This document shows, piece after piece, positions 6,958 to 16,344 of a stretch of 44,221 nucleotides of DNA; the stretch's first letter is position 1, and the number at the start of each line of letters is the position of its first letter. The translations under genes were made by a program, and so were the position numbers. This DNA is from an uncultured Erwinia sp. (GTDB lineage Bacteria; Pseudomonadota; Gammaproteobacteria; Enterobacterales; Enterobacteriaceae). The notes beneath the pieces were generated by a model. The model made no database searches, was not told the DNA's origin, and saw nothing but the letters and a program-made list of their open reading frames with translations. The stretch spans positions 1 through 44,221 of the forward strand of contig CAMIKG010000043.1 in the NCBI GenBank assembly GCA_946221915.1. Reading direction: 5' to 3'.

Positions 6958-6969
6958 AACTCTACTCCG

Positions 6970-7197
6970 TTAATAAAAATCTTCTTGCGTAAGCTGCTTC
7001 CCTGTCGGGATAACTTCAAATTTATCAAAGGACAAAAGATATTCCTCATCATAAAGTTTTATCGAGTATCCATAAAGGATTCCATCCTCTTCACTTATCC
7101 CCATAACACCACCCTTTTTACCTGCATATTTCTTGTTTTTTTCTTTACTTTCAGGAGATATTTCTACCTCCTGATAAAAACCAATCTTATTTTTCAT
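6970..7197 (-). CDS. Imm31-like immunity protein
   Basis: 75 residues: GFYQEVEISPESKEKNKKYA, GKKGGVMGISEEDG, YGYSIKLYDEEYLLSF, DKFEVIPTGKQL and a terminal EDFY. Length and the opening FYE-V-EI, central GK-G-V-G and closing EDFY match my memory of immunity protein 31 (Imm31), whose usual neighbours include Ntox17 toxins. It starts 15 bases after the Ntox17-type toxin stop and ends at a module terminator. The frame is intact although the toxin is frameshifted, so only protection is likely preserved. Confidence 0.7.
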   Translation of the reverse strand: MKNKIGFYQEVEISPESKEKNKKYAGKKGGVMGISEEDGILYGYSIKLYDEEYLLSFDKFEVIPTGKQLTQEDFY

Positions 7198-7212
7198 AAA
7201 TAATTGCCTTGG

Positions 7213-8063
7213 TTATTTATACGTTATTCGCTCATCAAGAGATATATTTAAATGTGAACCATCAATAGTTGCCCAACCAAGTTGAGTTTTGCCTTTTGGC
7301 GACAGTTGTACATCCCATTCAAAAGCCTGCCGCGCGGTACGCGATGGGCCTTTCACCCATTCATTACCAAACTTATCAAGGTAGCCATTATTAGGTCCCC
7401 GTGGTAATGGATTGCTGGGCGAATAATTGCTATCAGGAACAAAGCGGATTTTACCTTGCGTTGGTAGCTCTACATATTTTATACGACCTTTCGTTGACCA
7501 CAGTTGCGCAGCTCCGCCTGTGCCGGATGAATTGAAAGGAGGCTCATCCACATAAGCAGGACTTTTACCTGTCTGCACTGAACCATTCCCTTTCATCCCA
7601 TACATAGCACCACCAATCGCCGCCGTGGTGTGAACACCAGCCATCGCGGTATAGAGGCCGTCCGCTGTTTGCTTACTTACACCCCAGTTTTCAGCGATGC
7701 GGTTAACATTTGCCTCGCGCTCCGCTTTTGCATCCGCGCTGGCGTACTGCCACATTAGGCTGTCTACCTAGACTTTACCTTGTTTACAGACACTGCCCAT
7801 AATGTCGATGTAGTGCCGTTCATCTTCTTATCGTAGCTTTTTACCATCGCCGCAAGCTCCTGGCGCATCCCTTTGCATTGTGTTGATGACATTGCCTCAC
7901 AGGCATCATCCATAGCTATATAGAATTCGGCGCTCTTTTTATCCAGATCACTTTTAAGCCTTTCAGCCTGCGCTTTCTTTTCTCCCTGCAGGTATGGCAG
8001 CAACCACTCCGCATCCTTGCGTTTCTTCTCGTCTTCCGCATACAGCGCATTATTCTCAACAAC
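7213..8063 (-). pseudogene. Orphan CdiA-CT with Ntox17 (polymorphic toxin type 17) domain, frameshifted
   Basis: Begins V-V-E-N-N-A-L, whose first codon uses the G of the cdiI stop TAG at 8065-8063. The first frame gives a charged helical pretoxin (EKKRKDAEWLLPYLQGEKK, DDACEAMSSTQCKGMRQ) and stops at 7764. The second frame picks up at DSLMWQYASADAKAER and runs to 7213, so there is one frameshift near 7765-7775. The C-terminal 90 residues (GKIRFVPDSNYSP, PLPRGPNNGYLDKFGNEWVK, FEWDVQLSPKGKTQLGWATI, DGSHLNISL) match the Ntox17 family: R-G-P-x-x-G-Y-x-D, EWDVQL, then H-L-N. The family is predicted to contain RNase-like toxins (recalled, not tested). Cognate immunity follows. Confidence 0.75.
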
Positions 8064-8281
8064 TACTTACGGAAGTGTCTTCGTACTTGTAGGTAGAATA
8101 ACAGCCAAATCCCTGCACCGATCCAAACCCCAACTGCAGCACCAATACATCCGTATTTTATATATACATATAGATCGATAGGGTTTCGTGTGATAAGCCA
8201 GATACTAGCAACCATTCCAATAGAGCAAGTAGCAGCAAAAATAAATATTAGCTTAATAAGTTCCAATAGAGGATGGTTCAT
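8063..8281 (-). CDS. cdiI: CdiI immunity protein of the main CDI locus
   Basis: 72-residue membrane protein with two hydrophobic segments (about 8-30, FIFAATCSIGMVASIWLI, and 42-65, IGAAVGVWIGAGIWLLFYL) and a basic C-terminus RRHFRK. The ATG overlaps the cdiA stop as ATGA, and GGAGG within the last cdiA codons serves as ribosome site, so the two are translationally coupled. It is expected to sit in the inner membrane and neutralise the CdiA tip (inference from position and topology). A diverged copy is at 2768-2989. Its stop codon abuts the VENN motif of the next displaced module. Confidence 0.8.
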   Translation of the reverse strand: MNHPLLELIKLIFIFAATCSIGMVASIWLITRNPIDLYVYIKYGCIGAAVGVWIGAGIWLLFYLQVRRHFRK

Positions 8282-11200
8282 TTACCACCTCCATTAACTT
8301 CTTGCTGAACTCCACTGCTTGCACCTTCCGACATTAACGAACCAACGGCTCCGCCGGCAATTCCTGGAACGGAACTCATTTCGCCACCTTTCAGTAAATA
8401 ACCCGGACCAAAAGAAAACTCAGAATATTTAAGGGCATTTTTGCTAGTATCCATTCCAAGCTGTTTTTTGATGTACTGTGATTCAAACTTATTAGTGACA
8501 GAAGCACCAATATTATAACCCAGACCAGTACCCGCCATACTCCCTAGCACAGATGCCTGGCTGTCCTGCCCCGATATCTCACTGCCCATATAGGCACTGC
8601 CTGCGCCAAGCAACTGGTTAGAGTAATACGATTTCCCCGCCGTTCCTGCTCCGGTCAATCCTGACATCATAAAACTGATATAATCGAACTTATCACCAAG
8701 GTTACCTGTCGCAACCTGCACAGCCCCATTTGCTCCATAACTCAGACCGGCACTCAGGAGTTTCTCAGTCAAGGTTGCCGAAGAACTCAGCAGTGAACCA
8801 GCTCCGGCAACTGTTCCCCAGAAGTTTTCCGGTTCACCAAAGAATGCCAGAGCACGGTCACCATTTGAGGTGTTACTGTTCAGGTAGGATAAATCATAGC
8901 GATTGCCTTCCCTGACATAATCCCTGACCTCCTGATTATCAAGTGAGCCATATAACCACGAAGGGCGCTCCGCAGCAGCAATGCCTCCCTCAATATTCCA
9001 TTTTTCCTCCCCGGATAAAACCGTCAGTGGGTCGGCGACAATATTAATATGCAGCTTCTGTCTATTATATGCACTCAGGGCTGCGTAGTTGTTGATGATA
9101 CCGGAACAGTCGTTCCCGGTAGCTTTGCATTCCGTTATTTCTTTGTCGAAAGCATGTGCCTCATCATAACTGAGGTAATTATTCTCCGCCGTCACCTTCC
9201 CGGCCTGAGCAGCATACGCCGCGCTGCCCGTGCTGTCACCCGCTATGCCGCCCGCCAGACCTGCCGACAGCGTCGCCAGCGCGCTCAGCGTCTGCTTCTG
9301 CGTTTCCGTCAGGTCTGCCGTTCGCGTGTTTTCTCCGTACAGCTCGTTCTTCAGTACCCGCGCTGCCAGCTCTCCCGTAGCCGCACCCGCTGCACCTGCC
9401 GCCGCATTCTGCCCCTGCGCCGCCGCCAGCGCCGCACCGGCTATCGCGTGCGCCACCACTTTCGCATTATCGGTCAGGCCAAGGTCGTGACCAATCACTT
9501 CCGCCAGATACGGCGCCGCGCCGTTCGCTAATGCCGCGCCAACGTTGCCGCCCGCCAGCCCCTGGATCACCGCCGTCGCCGCCTGGATACCCTGCTGGTA
9601 TGCCCCGCCGGTTCCCATCCCCGTCGCACTGAACGCGCTGTCGTAATAATTCTGGTACACCTGCGCGTTGATATCTGCGTCCGTCGGTGTCTTGCCCGGG
9701 TTAGCTTTTATCCAGTCTTCACGCGCCTGCCGCACGTCATCCTGACTGATATCCCCCATGCTCTCTTTCGCAGCCTGCGCGGCCGATATCGCGCCCTGCG
9801 TGCGGATAATATCCCCGACCTGAACGCCAATCTCGCCGATAAGCTGCGCCTGCTGGATGCGCTGCTGCTCTTTCTCTTTATCAAAGATTTGCGAAATCGA
9901 CCCGTTCGCGTGCTCCACGTCACGGCTCAGGTCCGCCGCGTCCTGCGTCTGCTTAGCCGTGTCGCGGATAATCAGGCTGCCGTCGCTCACCGCCGCCCTG
10001 GTGGTGCCGCTGTTGTGCCCTTCGCTGTTCACGCCTGCCAGCAGCGTGTTCGCCATATTCCCCAGCGCCTGGCCGCCGATATTACCGCCCGTGCTGAAGC
10101 CCACGCTCTGGTGCTCAACCTTGTAATCCGCCTGGTTGTGGATATCGCTGAAGCCCAGCGTGCCGGTGTCCAGACGGTTGTTATCCGCCGTGGCGGTGGA
10201 ACCGATCACCGCGCCGTTCAGCTGGGTGTGCTCGCCCACCGTGACGTCAAAGCCGCCTTTGCCCGCGTAAATGCCCGTCTGCTCCACCACGCTGTCGTAG
10301 TTGCTGTGCATTTTGTCACGGCTCAGATTAACGCTCGCCGAGCCGGTCATTGAACCAAAGGTGAAACTGCCGCCCACGCTGGCGTTCTGCTGCTTCGAGT
10401 CGTAGCGGTCGCTGTCCTGCTCGCTGGTCAGCGTCAGGTTACGACCCACTTCCGCTGTGACCTTCTCGCCGCTGACCTGTGCGCCGGTCAGGGTGGTGTC
10501 GCGCCCGCTGACCAGATTCACTTCCTGCCCGGTATTTACCAGGGTCTCGCTATGGGTGGTGCCGTTGCCTGTCTCGCTGCCTTTGCCCTTGTTCAGGCTG
10601 GCGGAAACGCTAATGCCCCAGCCCCCCGAACCCACGCCAATGCCGACACCCACGGTGCCGCCACTGCTCTTGTTGCTGCCCGTCTGCTGCTGGGTGTTCC
10701 CGGCGGAGAGCAGATTAATGTCGCGGTTTGCCGTCAGATCGACGTTTTTCCCTGCCTGGACGGTGGCGCCCTGCAGCAGAATATCGCCATCCAGCCCCTT
10801 CGCGCCGCTGCCGTTTGCCGTGATTTTAACGTTATCACCGGCCGTCAGGCTGCCGCCGCGGGCGGTGATCTGTTCGCTGTTCTGCACTGAGGAGGAGGAC
10901 TGGCTGCCGTAAGAGAGGCTGATGCCAATGGTATTGTCGGAGGCTGCTGGCGTACCCGACTGCGCCGAGGCCAGCATCGCGGCCTGTGCCGCCTGCACGC
11001 CGGAGAGCGCCGCTTTGGTGTTCTGCAGCGCAGCGACACGACTGTTTTGCGTCGACTGCGCCTGGCTGGCGGTCTCAACGGCAGTGTTAAGCGCACTGCC
11101 TACCGCCCCGGACAGCGCCAGGGTAAAGCCGCTCTGCTTCTGCTCAACCTTATGGGTCTGCTCGCTGCGATCGCTGGCCGCCGTTACCGCGACATTTTTG

Positions 11201-14200
11201 CCTGTCAGCGTCATGTCCTTACCGGCGATCAGCTCCGCACTGCGTGCAGTGAGATCGTTGCCCGCTTCAAGGCTCAGGCTGCCCGCACTGCTGCCGACGG
11301 TACTGATTGCATGGCTGGTGCTTCTGCCATCGTCGGTGGTTTTCAGGCTCTGCCTGCCCACGGAGAAACCGATGCCGCCGGTCCCCATCAGGCCAGATTT
11401 GCCCTCATGGCGCAGGTGGTTCTCCTGCCGCTGCTCTTCGACGGTGTCGATGGTCAGGTCATTGCCTGCCGCCAGACGGACCGCATTCTCACCCGCCACG
11501 TTACTGCCACGCACCGCCAGATTATTCCCTGCCAGCAGCGTCACACTGTCGCCCGTCAGATTACTCGCTACGGCCTGGCTTGCCTGCACTTCGTCATGCG
11601 TCTCCAGCGAGCTGGCAGAGAGGAAGCCTTTGCTGGTCTGCTTACTGTGCTCGGTCAGGTGATAAGCCGACTCGCCGGCAATGATATTCATGTCGTTGCC
11701 CGCGACAGCATCCAGCGCGTCAGCGGCATTTACCGAGGCCGCACGGGCGTTCAGATCGTTACCCGCCGACAGCCGGACTGTGCCATTGCCAGAAATCTGA
11801 CTGCCCACCTCGCTGCGTTCGCTGAGGTCGCGATAAGTCTCACTGCCCCACTCGCCATGTTCGCTGTGGGTCGTGGTGATTGTTGCCAGGTTAAGATTGT
11901 TGCCCGCAGAGATCGTGGTCGCGCTTTTTTTGCCGTTATTACCCAGCATGCTGGCGTTCAGGTTGATATCGTTCACACTCTGCAGCGCCAGTTTGCCGCT
12001 ATCGTTCTGCACGTAAATACCTGCCGTGCGATCGAGGCTGCGGCCGGCATCGCCGCCAGTCAGCGTGCTGCTACTGTTAATGTCACGTCCGGCTTTGATC
12101 TGCAATGCATCGTCCGCCAGCAGCGTACCGCCAATATTATTGAAATCAGTGAGCGCGGTGATATCAATATTGCTGCCACGGATCAGGCCGCTGTTGTTAA
12201 CATGACCGGCGCTGAGGGCGGTAACGTCGCGCCCGGCGATGGTTCCGCTGTTATTAAGAGTATCTGCGGTCTGCAGAGACACAAGCCTGCCGCCCAGCAG
12301 CGAGCCGTTGCCATCCACATCGCCCTGCTTCACCCGCACGTATACCTGTGGCACCAGCACGCGCTCACTGCTGCCATCAGGCAGCTGGACGGTTTGTTCC
12401 ACCATCCACACCATATCTGAGGTAAGCAACGCCATCTGTTCTGAGCTGAGCGCCACCCCGGCGGCAAGATTGTGCTCACGCGCAAAGGCGATGCCCGCAT
12501 CCATCAACGCCTTGTACTGGGTGTTGTCATCATCAAAATCACCGAGATAACGCTGGCCAGTCAGGTGAGTAATCTGGTCACGAACCAGTTGTTGCTCATA
12601 GAAGCCATCACCAAGACGTTTCAGAACCGTATCCCCGTCAGAGGACAGCGCCTTCTGCATATAGTCCGAACTCATCCACTCACGCTCATTAGTGAAGCGC
12701 GGGTCGGTTTCCACCAGATAGTCGCTGTCTGGTGAGGCGTTAACGGTATACAGGCTGCCGGACGGCAGTCGGGTGTCCACGCCACTGGTGCGTACCAGAC
12801 GGTCAGGAGTGTTGCCCTCAGTATCGGAGACGTTCTGCCCGACCTGCCAGCTCTGTCCTGCCGGTAACTGCACCGGCTGCGCGCCGTTAAAAGTAAGCGA
12901 CACCGGCTGAGTAAACTGGCCGCTGTCACGACTTTCCGGCTGCTCGTCGCTGCCCTGAATCAGACCGTTGCTCTGCCAGGCCAGCGTGCTGAGAGAGAGG
13001 GTCTGGGTAACCGGTGATGGGCGATAGCTGCTCCAGTCTTTGCCCTGCGAGGTTTTTGTCCCGCCAAACCGTCTTTTTTTCTTTTTGGCATACCAGCGCG
13101 TCTGGCCGCCAATGTCGGTGATGATTTTCACCCCGGAGGTGGCATCGTTATTAAGTACGCTGATCACCCCGCTCAGCAATTTCGCCGCAATCACCAGGCT
13201 GTCTTTGTTATGCACCAGACCGCTGTTAATCGTGAGATTACCGCCAGAGAGGATTTTAGCCGGGTCGGTCTCATTCACCCGGGTTTCCTGGGTGGTGCGG
13301 GTGTAGTTATATTCGTAAAATTCATCGTCGCGGCTGCCATCCGGCATTTTTGCCGTGTGCACGCCATATTTATTCGAGCTGCCGGTATCCACCTGGCTCC
13401 AGTCAAAGCGCTGGGTTTTGCCGCTCAGTACCGCTTCGTGGTGCGTTGTCTGCCCGGTGACGACGATTTCGGTGACAAGGTTGTTGTTCAGGTTATGGAT
13501 CTCAGCCATATCAAGACGCATATCGCCGCCTGACTCGATGGTTGATCCACGGTTGGTGACAATGCCGCCGCGCCCGGTGGCGTTCAGTGTGCTGTCCAGA
13601 TCACCACCGATCGCCATTTCCCCCGCACTGTAAATCAGGCCATGCCCGGTGTTGTTAAGCGCGCCACTGGCGATATCCAGTCGATCGCGAGCTGCCAGCG
13701 TTGCGGCGACGCCGTTTTCGGCAATGTTGTTCAGCGTGGCGGCCTTGATAGCGAGATGGTCGCCGTAAATACGCCCGCTGCCCAGATTAGTCAGCGTACC
13801 TGTCTCAATATGCGTCAGCGAGCCGTCAATGAGACCGCGGTTGACCAGCGCATCGCTCAGGGAAAGGTGCGTCTCTCCGCCGCCCAGCTCTGCGCCCTGC
13901 GCATTGTTGGCACGAGCTGCCTGCAGCGTCAGGTTCTTCCCGGCCAGCAGTTTGCCCTGGTTATCCACCGCTCCGCCGCTGGTCAGCATCAGGTTGCCAT
14001 TCGCTATCATCTGGCTCTGATTGGTGAAACCCTGTTGCAGGCTGAGAGTCATATCGCCATCAGAGAGGACTTTACCGTCACCACTGATGGCGTCTGCGGT
14101 AACATCCATTTGCTGACCGGCCACAAGGCTGCCCGCACGGTTGCTGACGGTAAGCAGGCTATCGCTGCCATCAAGCAATAACCCCTGCCCCGCCTGCACC

Positions 14201-16344
14201 GTGCCCCCGGCGTTATCCAGCAGGTTTGTGTGCAGTGAAGCATTGAGATTGCTGCCAATGGCGCCGCTGTTGTTGGCAAGCGTAGCCGCCTGCAATTCGA
14301 GGTGCTTGCCCGCCACCAGCGTGCCCTGGGTATTATCTGCCGCTCCCCTGACCTGCACGCTCAGGCTGCCATCGCCCGCCGCAATAGCTTTGCCGTTGTG
14401 ATTGTTCAGCGACCCGGCGGTAAGCCGCATGTCGCCATTTGCGGCCAGCGTGCTGCCTTCATTGTCCAAAGCGCCAGTGGTGGTTACTGACATCTCACCG
14501 GCGCCGTTTTGTACCATGCTGGCATTGCGGTGGGAGAGGTTATCGGCGGTGATCGTGACCTGACGGGCTGACGTTGCCGCCTCATTCAGTTGTAAATCGC
14601 CCGCAGCAAGGATCAGGGCGCCAGCAGAAGCCACCTCGCCCTTGTCACCGCGAAAACGTGGCGTCGTAACCGTAATCGTTCCCTTTCCGGCATGAACGAT
14701 CTCCCCGCCAGTGTTACTGATCTCCGCTGACTGCAGGGTGAAGTTTTGGGCATTGGTGGCGATACGACCCGCATCATTATTAAGGCTTGCCTGCGGGGCC
14801 AGCAGCATATCGTCATCACCCGTCTGCGTGATGTTGCCCTGGCGGTTAGAAATATGCTGCGCATCGAGAGCAACACTGTTGCCGCTCAGCACCCCGTCAT
14901 CGTTAACAATGCTGCCAGTACTGTGTGCCGCGAGTTTGCCGCTCGTCTCAAGCTGAGCCTGGCGCAGATCGATATCACCATCAGCCGCATCGAGTGCGAT
15001 CGCCCCGGCTGAAGTGCGGCTTCCGCTGGCATCAATCCCCTGGCCCTGTGCGCTCAGCACGCCTGCGGCAATGTTCTGTCCCTGCATCGTCAGGCGACCA
15101 TCGCTGGAAATACGTAAATCACCGTGATCTGCGACACTGCCATCGTTACGGATGCCCGAGCCCAGCGTACTTTTCGCGGTTGCCGTAACACGAGCGCCCT
15201 GCAGGTTAAGGTTTTCTGAAGCGGCAAGCGTGCCGCTGTGGGTAATGTCGCTACGGCTGGCAATGTTTGCGCTGCCGCCAGCAAAAATGTGACCGCTGTT
15301 GGTGAGTCCACCTGCCGCCAGTTGCATATCACCGGAGCTATTGAGATTGCCGCTGTTTTCAATATGTCCGTCGGCGGTCACCACCACCGTGCCTGCCAGT
15401 GCACCGACATTACCGGCATTGCGTACGCCCACGCCTTTTTCGGTGCCTGTCAGACGAATTTTACCGGCATACATACCGCCAAGACTGGATACATCCACGG
15501 CAAACTGAGGGCGTGACGCTGCATCGCTGTCCTGCGCCGTCACCTTTTCATGGGCGGCATCGACCGTGCTGGCCCCGGCAGTGACTTTCACATCATTGGC
15601 CCATAATCCGGCATTGAGGCTGACCGAACGGGCGATGATGTCCGTGTAATCCTGACGCGAAGTGTCCATCCCTTTGCCCTGAATGGAAATCTCGCCTTTG
15701 TTGACGGTGTAACCGGTCAGGTTACCATTTTGCAGCTGCGCCTGGCCGGTGGTCAGCGTGGCGCGATTGGCATTGATAAATCCGCAGCCGTTACAGCTAA
15801 TGCCTGAAGGGTTGGCAATCACCACCTGCGCTTTTTTGCCTGCCACTTCGATATAGCCATTCAGCTTGCTCGGGTCGCGTGAGTTAACCTCATTCAGGAT
15901 GATTTTTGCCTCGCCGCGAGCAAGCCAGGGGTTACCGGCAACCATGCCACCAAGCTGGGTCGAGGTATTGTTACGGCTGTTATTAAGAATTACGCCTTTA
16001 TTATCAACGTCGAACTGGCTGTAGACGTTATGGGAGACGCCGCCCTGGCTCGGCGACTGGATATTGACCTGCGGCGTACCGTTGGCGCTATTGAAAATGG
16101 TGGGCTGTTGCGAACCCGGCGCACTCCTGTCAGCCACCACATTCGCCACTGCCGGTTGCACCATACACAGCGCCAGCAACAGACCGAATGACAGCGCATT
16201 CAGGCGCGAAATACACTGGCGCTGAACACTCGCCGCACCAGACGACGGACAGGCTACCGCACGGCAGCTACGGGTAATTTCCGCCACTACCACCAGCATA
16301 TCGCGCGCTTTGTTGAACACGATACGATACAGATTTTTGTTCAT
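8278..16344 (-). CDS. cdiA: CdiA / filamentous-haemagglutinin-type contact-dependent inhibition exoprotein
   Basis: 2,688 residues. Residues 1-67 form an extended signal peptide (MNKNLYRIVFNKARDMLVVV..., hydrophobic core LNALSFGLLLALCMV, probable cut after AVA). Residues about 88-320 are the TPS secretion domain, with NPWL at 138-141 and NPSGI at 178-182 in place of the classic NPNL and NPNGI. Then follow FHA beta-helix repeats, a non-repetitive middle (about 1115-1380) where a receptor-binding region is expected, a second FHA/haemagglutinin repeat block, an Ala/Gly-rich pretoxin segment, and V-T-A-E-N-N at 2384-2389. The last 305 residues are the variable toxin tip, ending in a Gly/Ser-rich stretch. 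The ATG has GAGG eight bases upstream. The frame is complete, but no cdiB transporter gene lies next to it. The surface-stick and toxin-delivery role is established for the family; tip activity is unknown. Confidence 0.9.
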   Translation of the reverse strand: MNKNLYRIVFNKARDMLVVVAEITRSCRAVACPSSGAASVQRQCISRLNALSFGLLLALCMVQPAVANVVADRSAPGSQQPTIFNSANGTPQVNIQSPSQGGVSHNVYSQFDVDNKGVILNNSRNNTSTQLGGMVAGNPWLARGEAKIILNEVNSRDPSKLNGYIEVAGKKAQVVIANPSGISCNGCGFINANRATLTTGQAQLQNGNLTGYTVNKGEISIQGKGMDTSRQDYTDIIARSVSLNAGLWANDVKVTAGASTVDAAHEKVTAQDSDAASRPQFAVDVSSLGGMYAGKIRLTGTEKGVGVRNAGNVGALAGTVVVTADGHIENSGNLNSSGDMQLAAGGLTNSGHIFAGGSANIASRSDITHSGTLAASENLNLQGARVTATAKSTLGSGIRNDGSVADHGDLRISSDGRLTMQGQNIAAGVLSAQGQGIDASGSRTSAGAIALDAADGDIDLRQAQLETSGKLAAHSTGSIVNDDGVLSGNSVALDAQHISNRQGNITQTGDDDMLLAPQASLNNDAGRIATNAQNFTLQSAEISNTGGEIVHAGKGTITVTTPRFRGDKGEVASAGALILAAGDLQLNEAATSARQVTITADNLSHRNASMVQNGAGEMSVTTTGALDNEGSTLAANGDMRLTAGSLNNHNGKAIAAGDGSLSVQVRGAADNTQGTLVAGKHLELQAATLANNSGAIGSNLNASLHTNLLDNAGGTVQAGQGLLLDGSDSLLTVSNRAGSLVAGQQMDVTADAISGDGKVLSDGDMTLSLQQGFTNQSQMIANGNLMLTSGGAVDNQGKLLAGKNLTLQAARANNAQGAELGGGETHLSLSDALVNRGLIDGSLTHIETGTLTNLGSGRIYGDHLAIKAATLNNIAENGVAATLAARDRLDIASGALNNTGHGLIYSAGEMAIGGDLDSTLNATGRGGIVTNRGSTIESGGDMRLDMAEIHNLNNNLVTEIVVTGQTTHHEAVLSGKTQRFDWSQVDTGSSNKYGVHTAKMPDGSRDDEFYEYNYTRTTQETRVNETDPAKILSGGNLTINSGLVHNKDSLVIAAKLLSGVISVLNNDATSGVKIITDIGGQTRWYAKKKKRRFGGTKTSQGKDWSSYRPSPVTQTLSLSTLAWQSNGLIQGSDEQPESRDSGQFTQPVSLTFNGAQPVQLPAGQSWQVGQNVSDTEGNTPDRLVRTSGVDTRLPSGSLYTVNASPDSDYLVETDPRFTNEREWMSSDYMQKALSSDGDTVLKRLGDGFYEQQLVRDQITHLTGQRYLGDFDDDNTQYKALMDAGIAFAREHNLAAGVALSSEQMALLTSDMVWMVEQTVQLPDGSSERVLVPQVYVRVKQGDVDGNGSLLGGRLVSLQTADTLNNSGTIAGRDVTALSAGHVNNSGLIRGSNIDITALTDFNNIGGTLLADDALQIKAGRDINSSSTLTGGDAGRSLDRTAGIYVQNDSGKLALQSVNDINLNASMLGNNGKKSATTISAGNNLNLATITTTHSEHGEWGSETYRDLSERSEVGSQISGNGTVRLSAGNDLNARAASVNAADALDAVAGNDMNIIAGESAYHLTEHSKQTSKGFLSASSLETHDEVQASQAVASNLTGDSVTLLAGNNLAVRGSNVAGENAVRLAAGNDLTIDTVEEQRQENHLRHEGKSGLMGTGGIGFSVGRQSLKTTDDGRSTSHAISTVGSSAGSLSLEAGNDLTARSAELIAGKDMTLTGKNVAVTAASDRSEQTHKVEQKQSGFTLALSGAVGSALNTAVETASQAQSTQNSRVAALQNTKAALSGVQAAQAAMLASAQSGTPAASDNTIGISLSYGSQSSSSVQNSEQITARGGSLTAGDNVKITANGSGAKGLDGDILLQGATVQAGKNVDLTANRDINLLSAGNTQQQTGSNKSSGGTVGVGIGVGSGGWGISVSASLNKGKGSETGNGTTHSETLVNTGQEVNLVSGRDTTLTGAQVSGEKVTAEVGRNLTLTSEQDSDRYDSKQQNASVGGSFTFGSMTGSASVNLSRDKMHSNYDSVVEQTGIYAGKGGFDVTVGEHTQLNGAVIGSTATADNNRLDTGTLGFSDIHNQADYKVEHQSVGFSTGGNIGGQALGNMANTLLAGVNSEGHNSGTTRAAVSDGSLIIRDTAKQTQDAADLSRDVEHANGSISQIFDKEKEQQRIQQAQLIGEIGVQVGDIIRTQGAISAAQAAKESMGDISQDDVRQAREDWIKANPGKTPTDADINAQVYQNYYDSAFSATGMGTGGAYQQGIQAATAVIQGLAGGNVGAALANGAAPYLAEVIGHDLGLTDNAKVVAHAIAGAALAAAQGQNAAAGAAGAATGELAARVLKNELYGENTRTADLTETQKQTLSALATLSAGLAGGIAGDSTGSAAYAAQAGKVTAENNYLSYDEAHAFDKEITECKATGNDCSGIINNYAALSAYNRQKLHINIVADPLTVLSGEEKWNIEGGIAAAERPSWLYGSLDNQEVRDYVREGNRYDLSYLNSNTSNGDRALAFFGEPENFWGTVAGAGSLLSSSATLTEKLLSAGLSYGANGAVQVATGNLGDKFDYISFMMSGLTGAGTAGKSYYSNQLLGAGSAYMGSEISGQDSQASVLGSMAGTGLGYNIGASVTNKFESQYIKKQLGMDTSKNALKYSEFSFGPGYLLKGGEMSSVPGIAGGAVGSLMSEGASSGVQQEVNGGGK

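Noticed and set aside
1..8063. The island as a prophage or Rhs locus
   Set aside because: No phage structural genes, integrase or Rhs YD repeats were seen; the VENN motifs and FHA remnants point to CDI instead.
11047..12420. A 457-codon open frame on the plus strand inside cdiA
   Set aside because: It is antisense to the intact cdiA frame. G+C-rich repeat sequence produces many long shadow frames here, and it has no ribosome site or recognisable domain.
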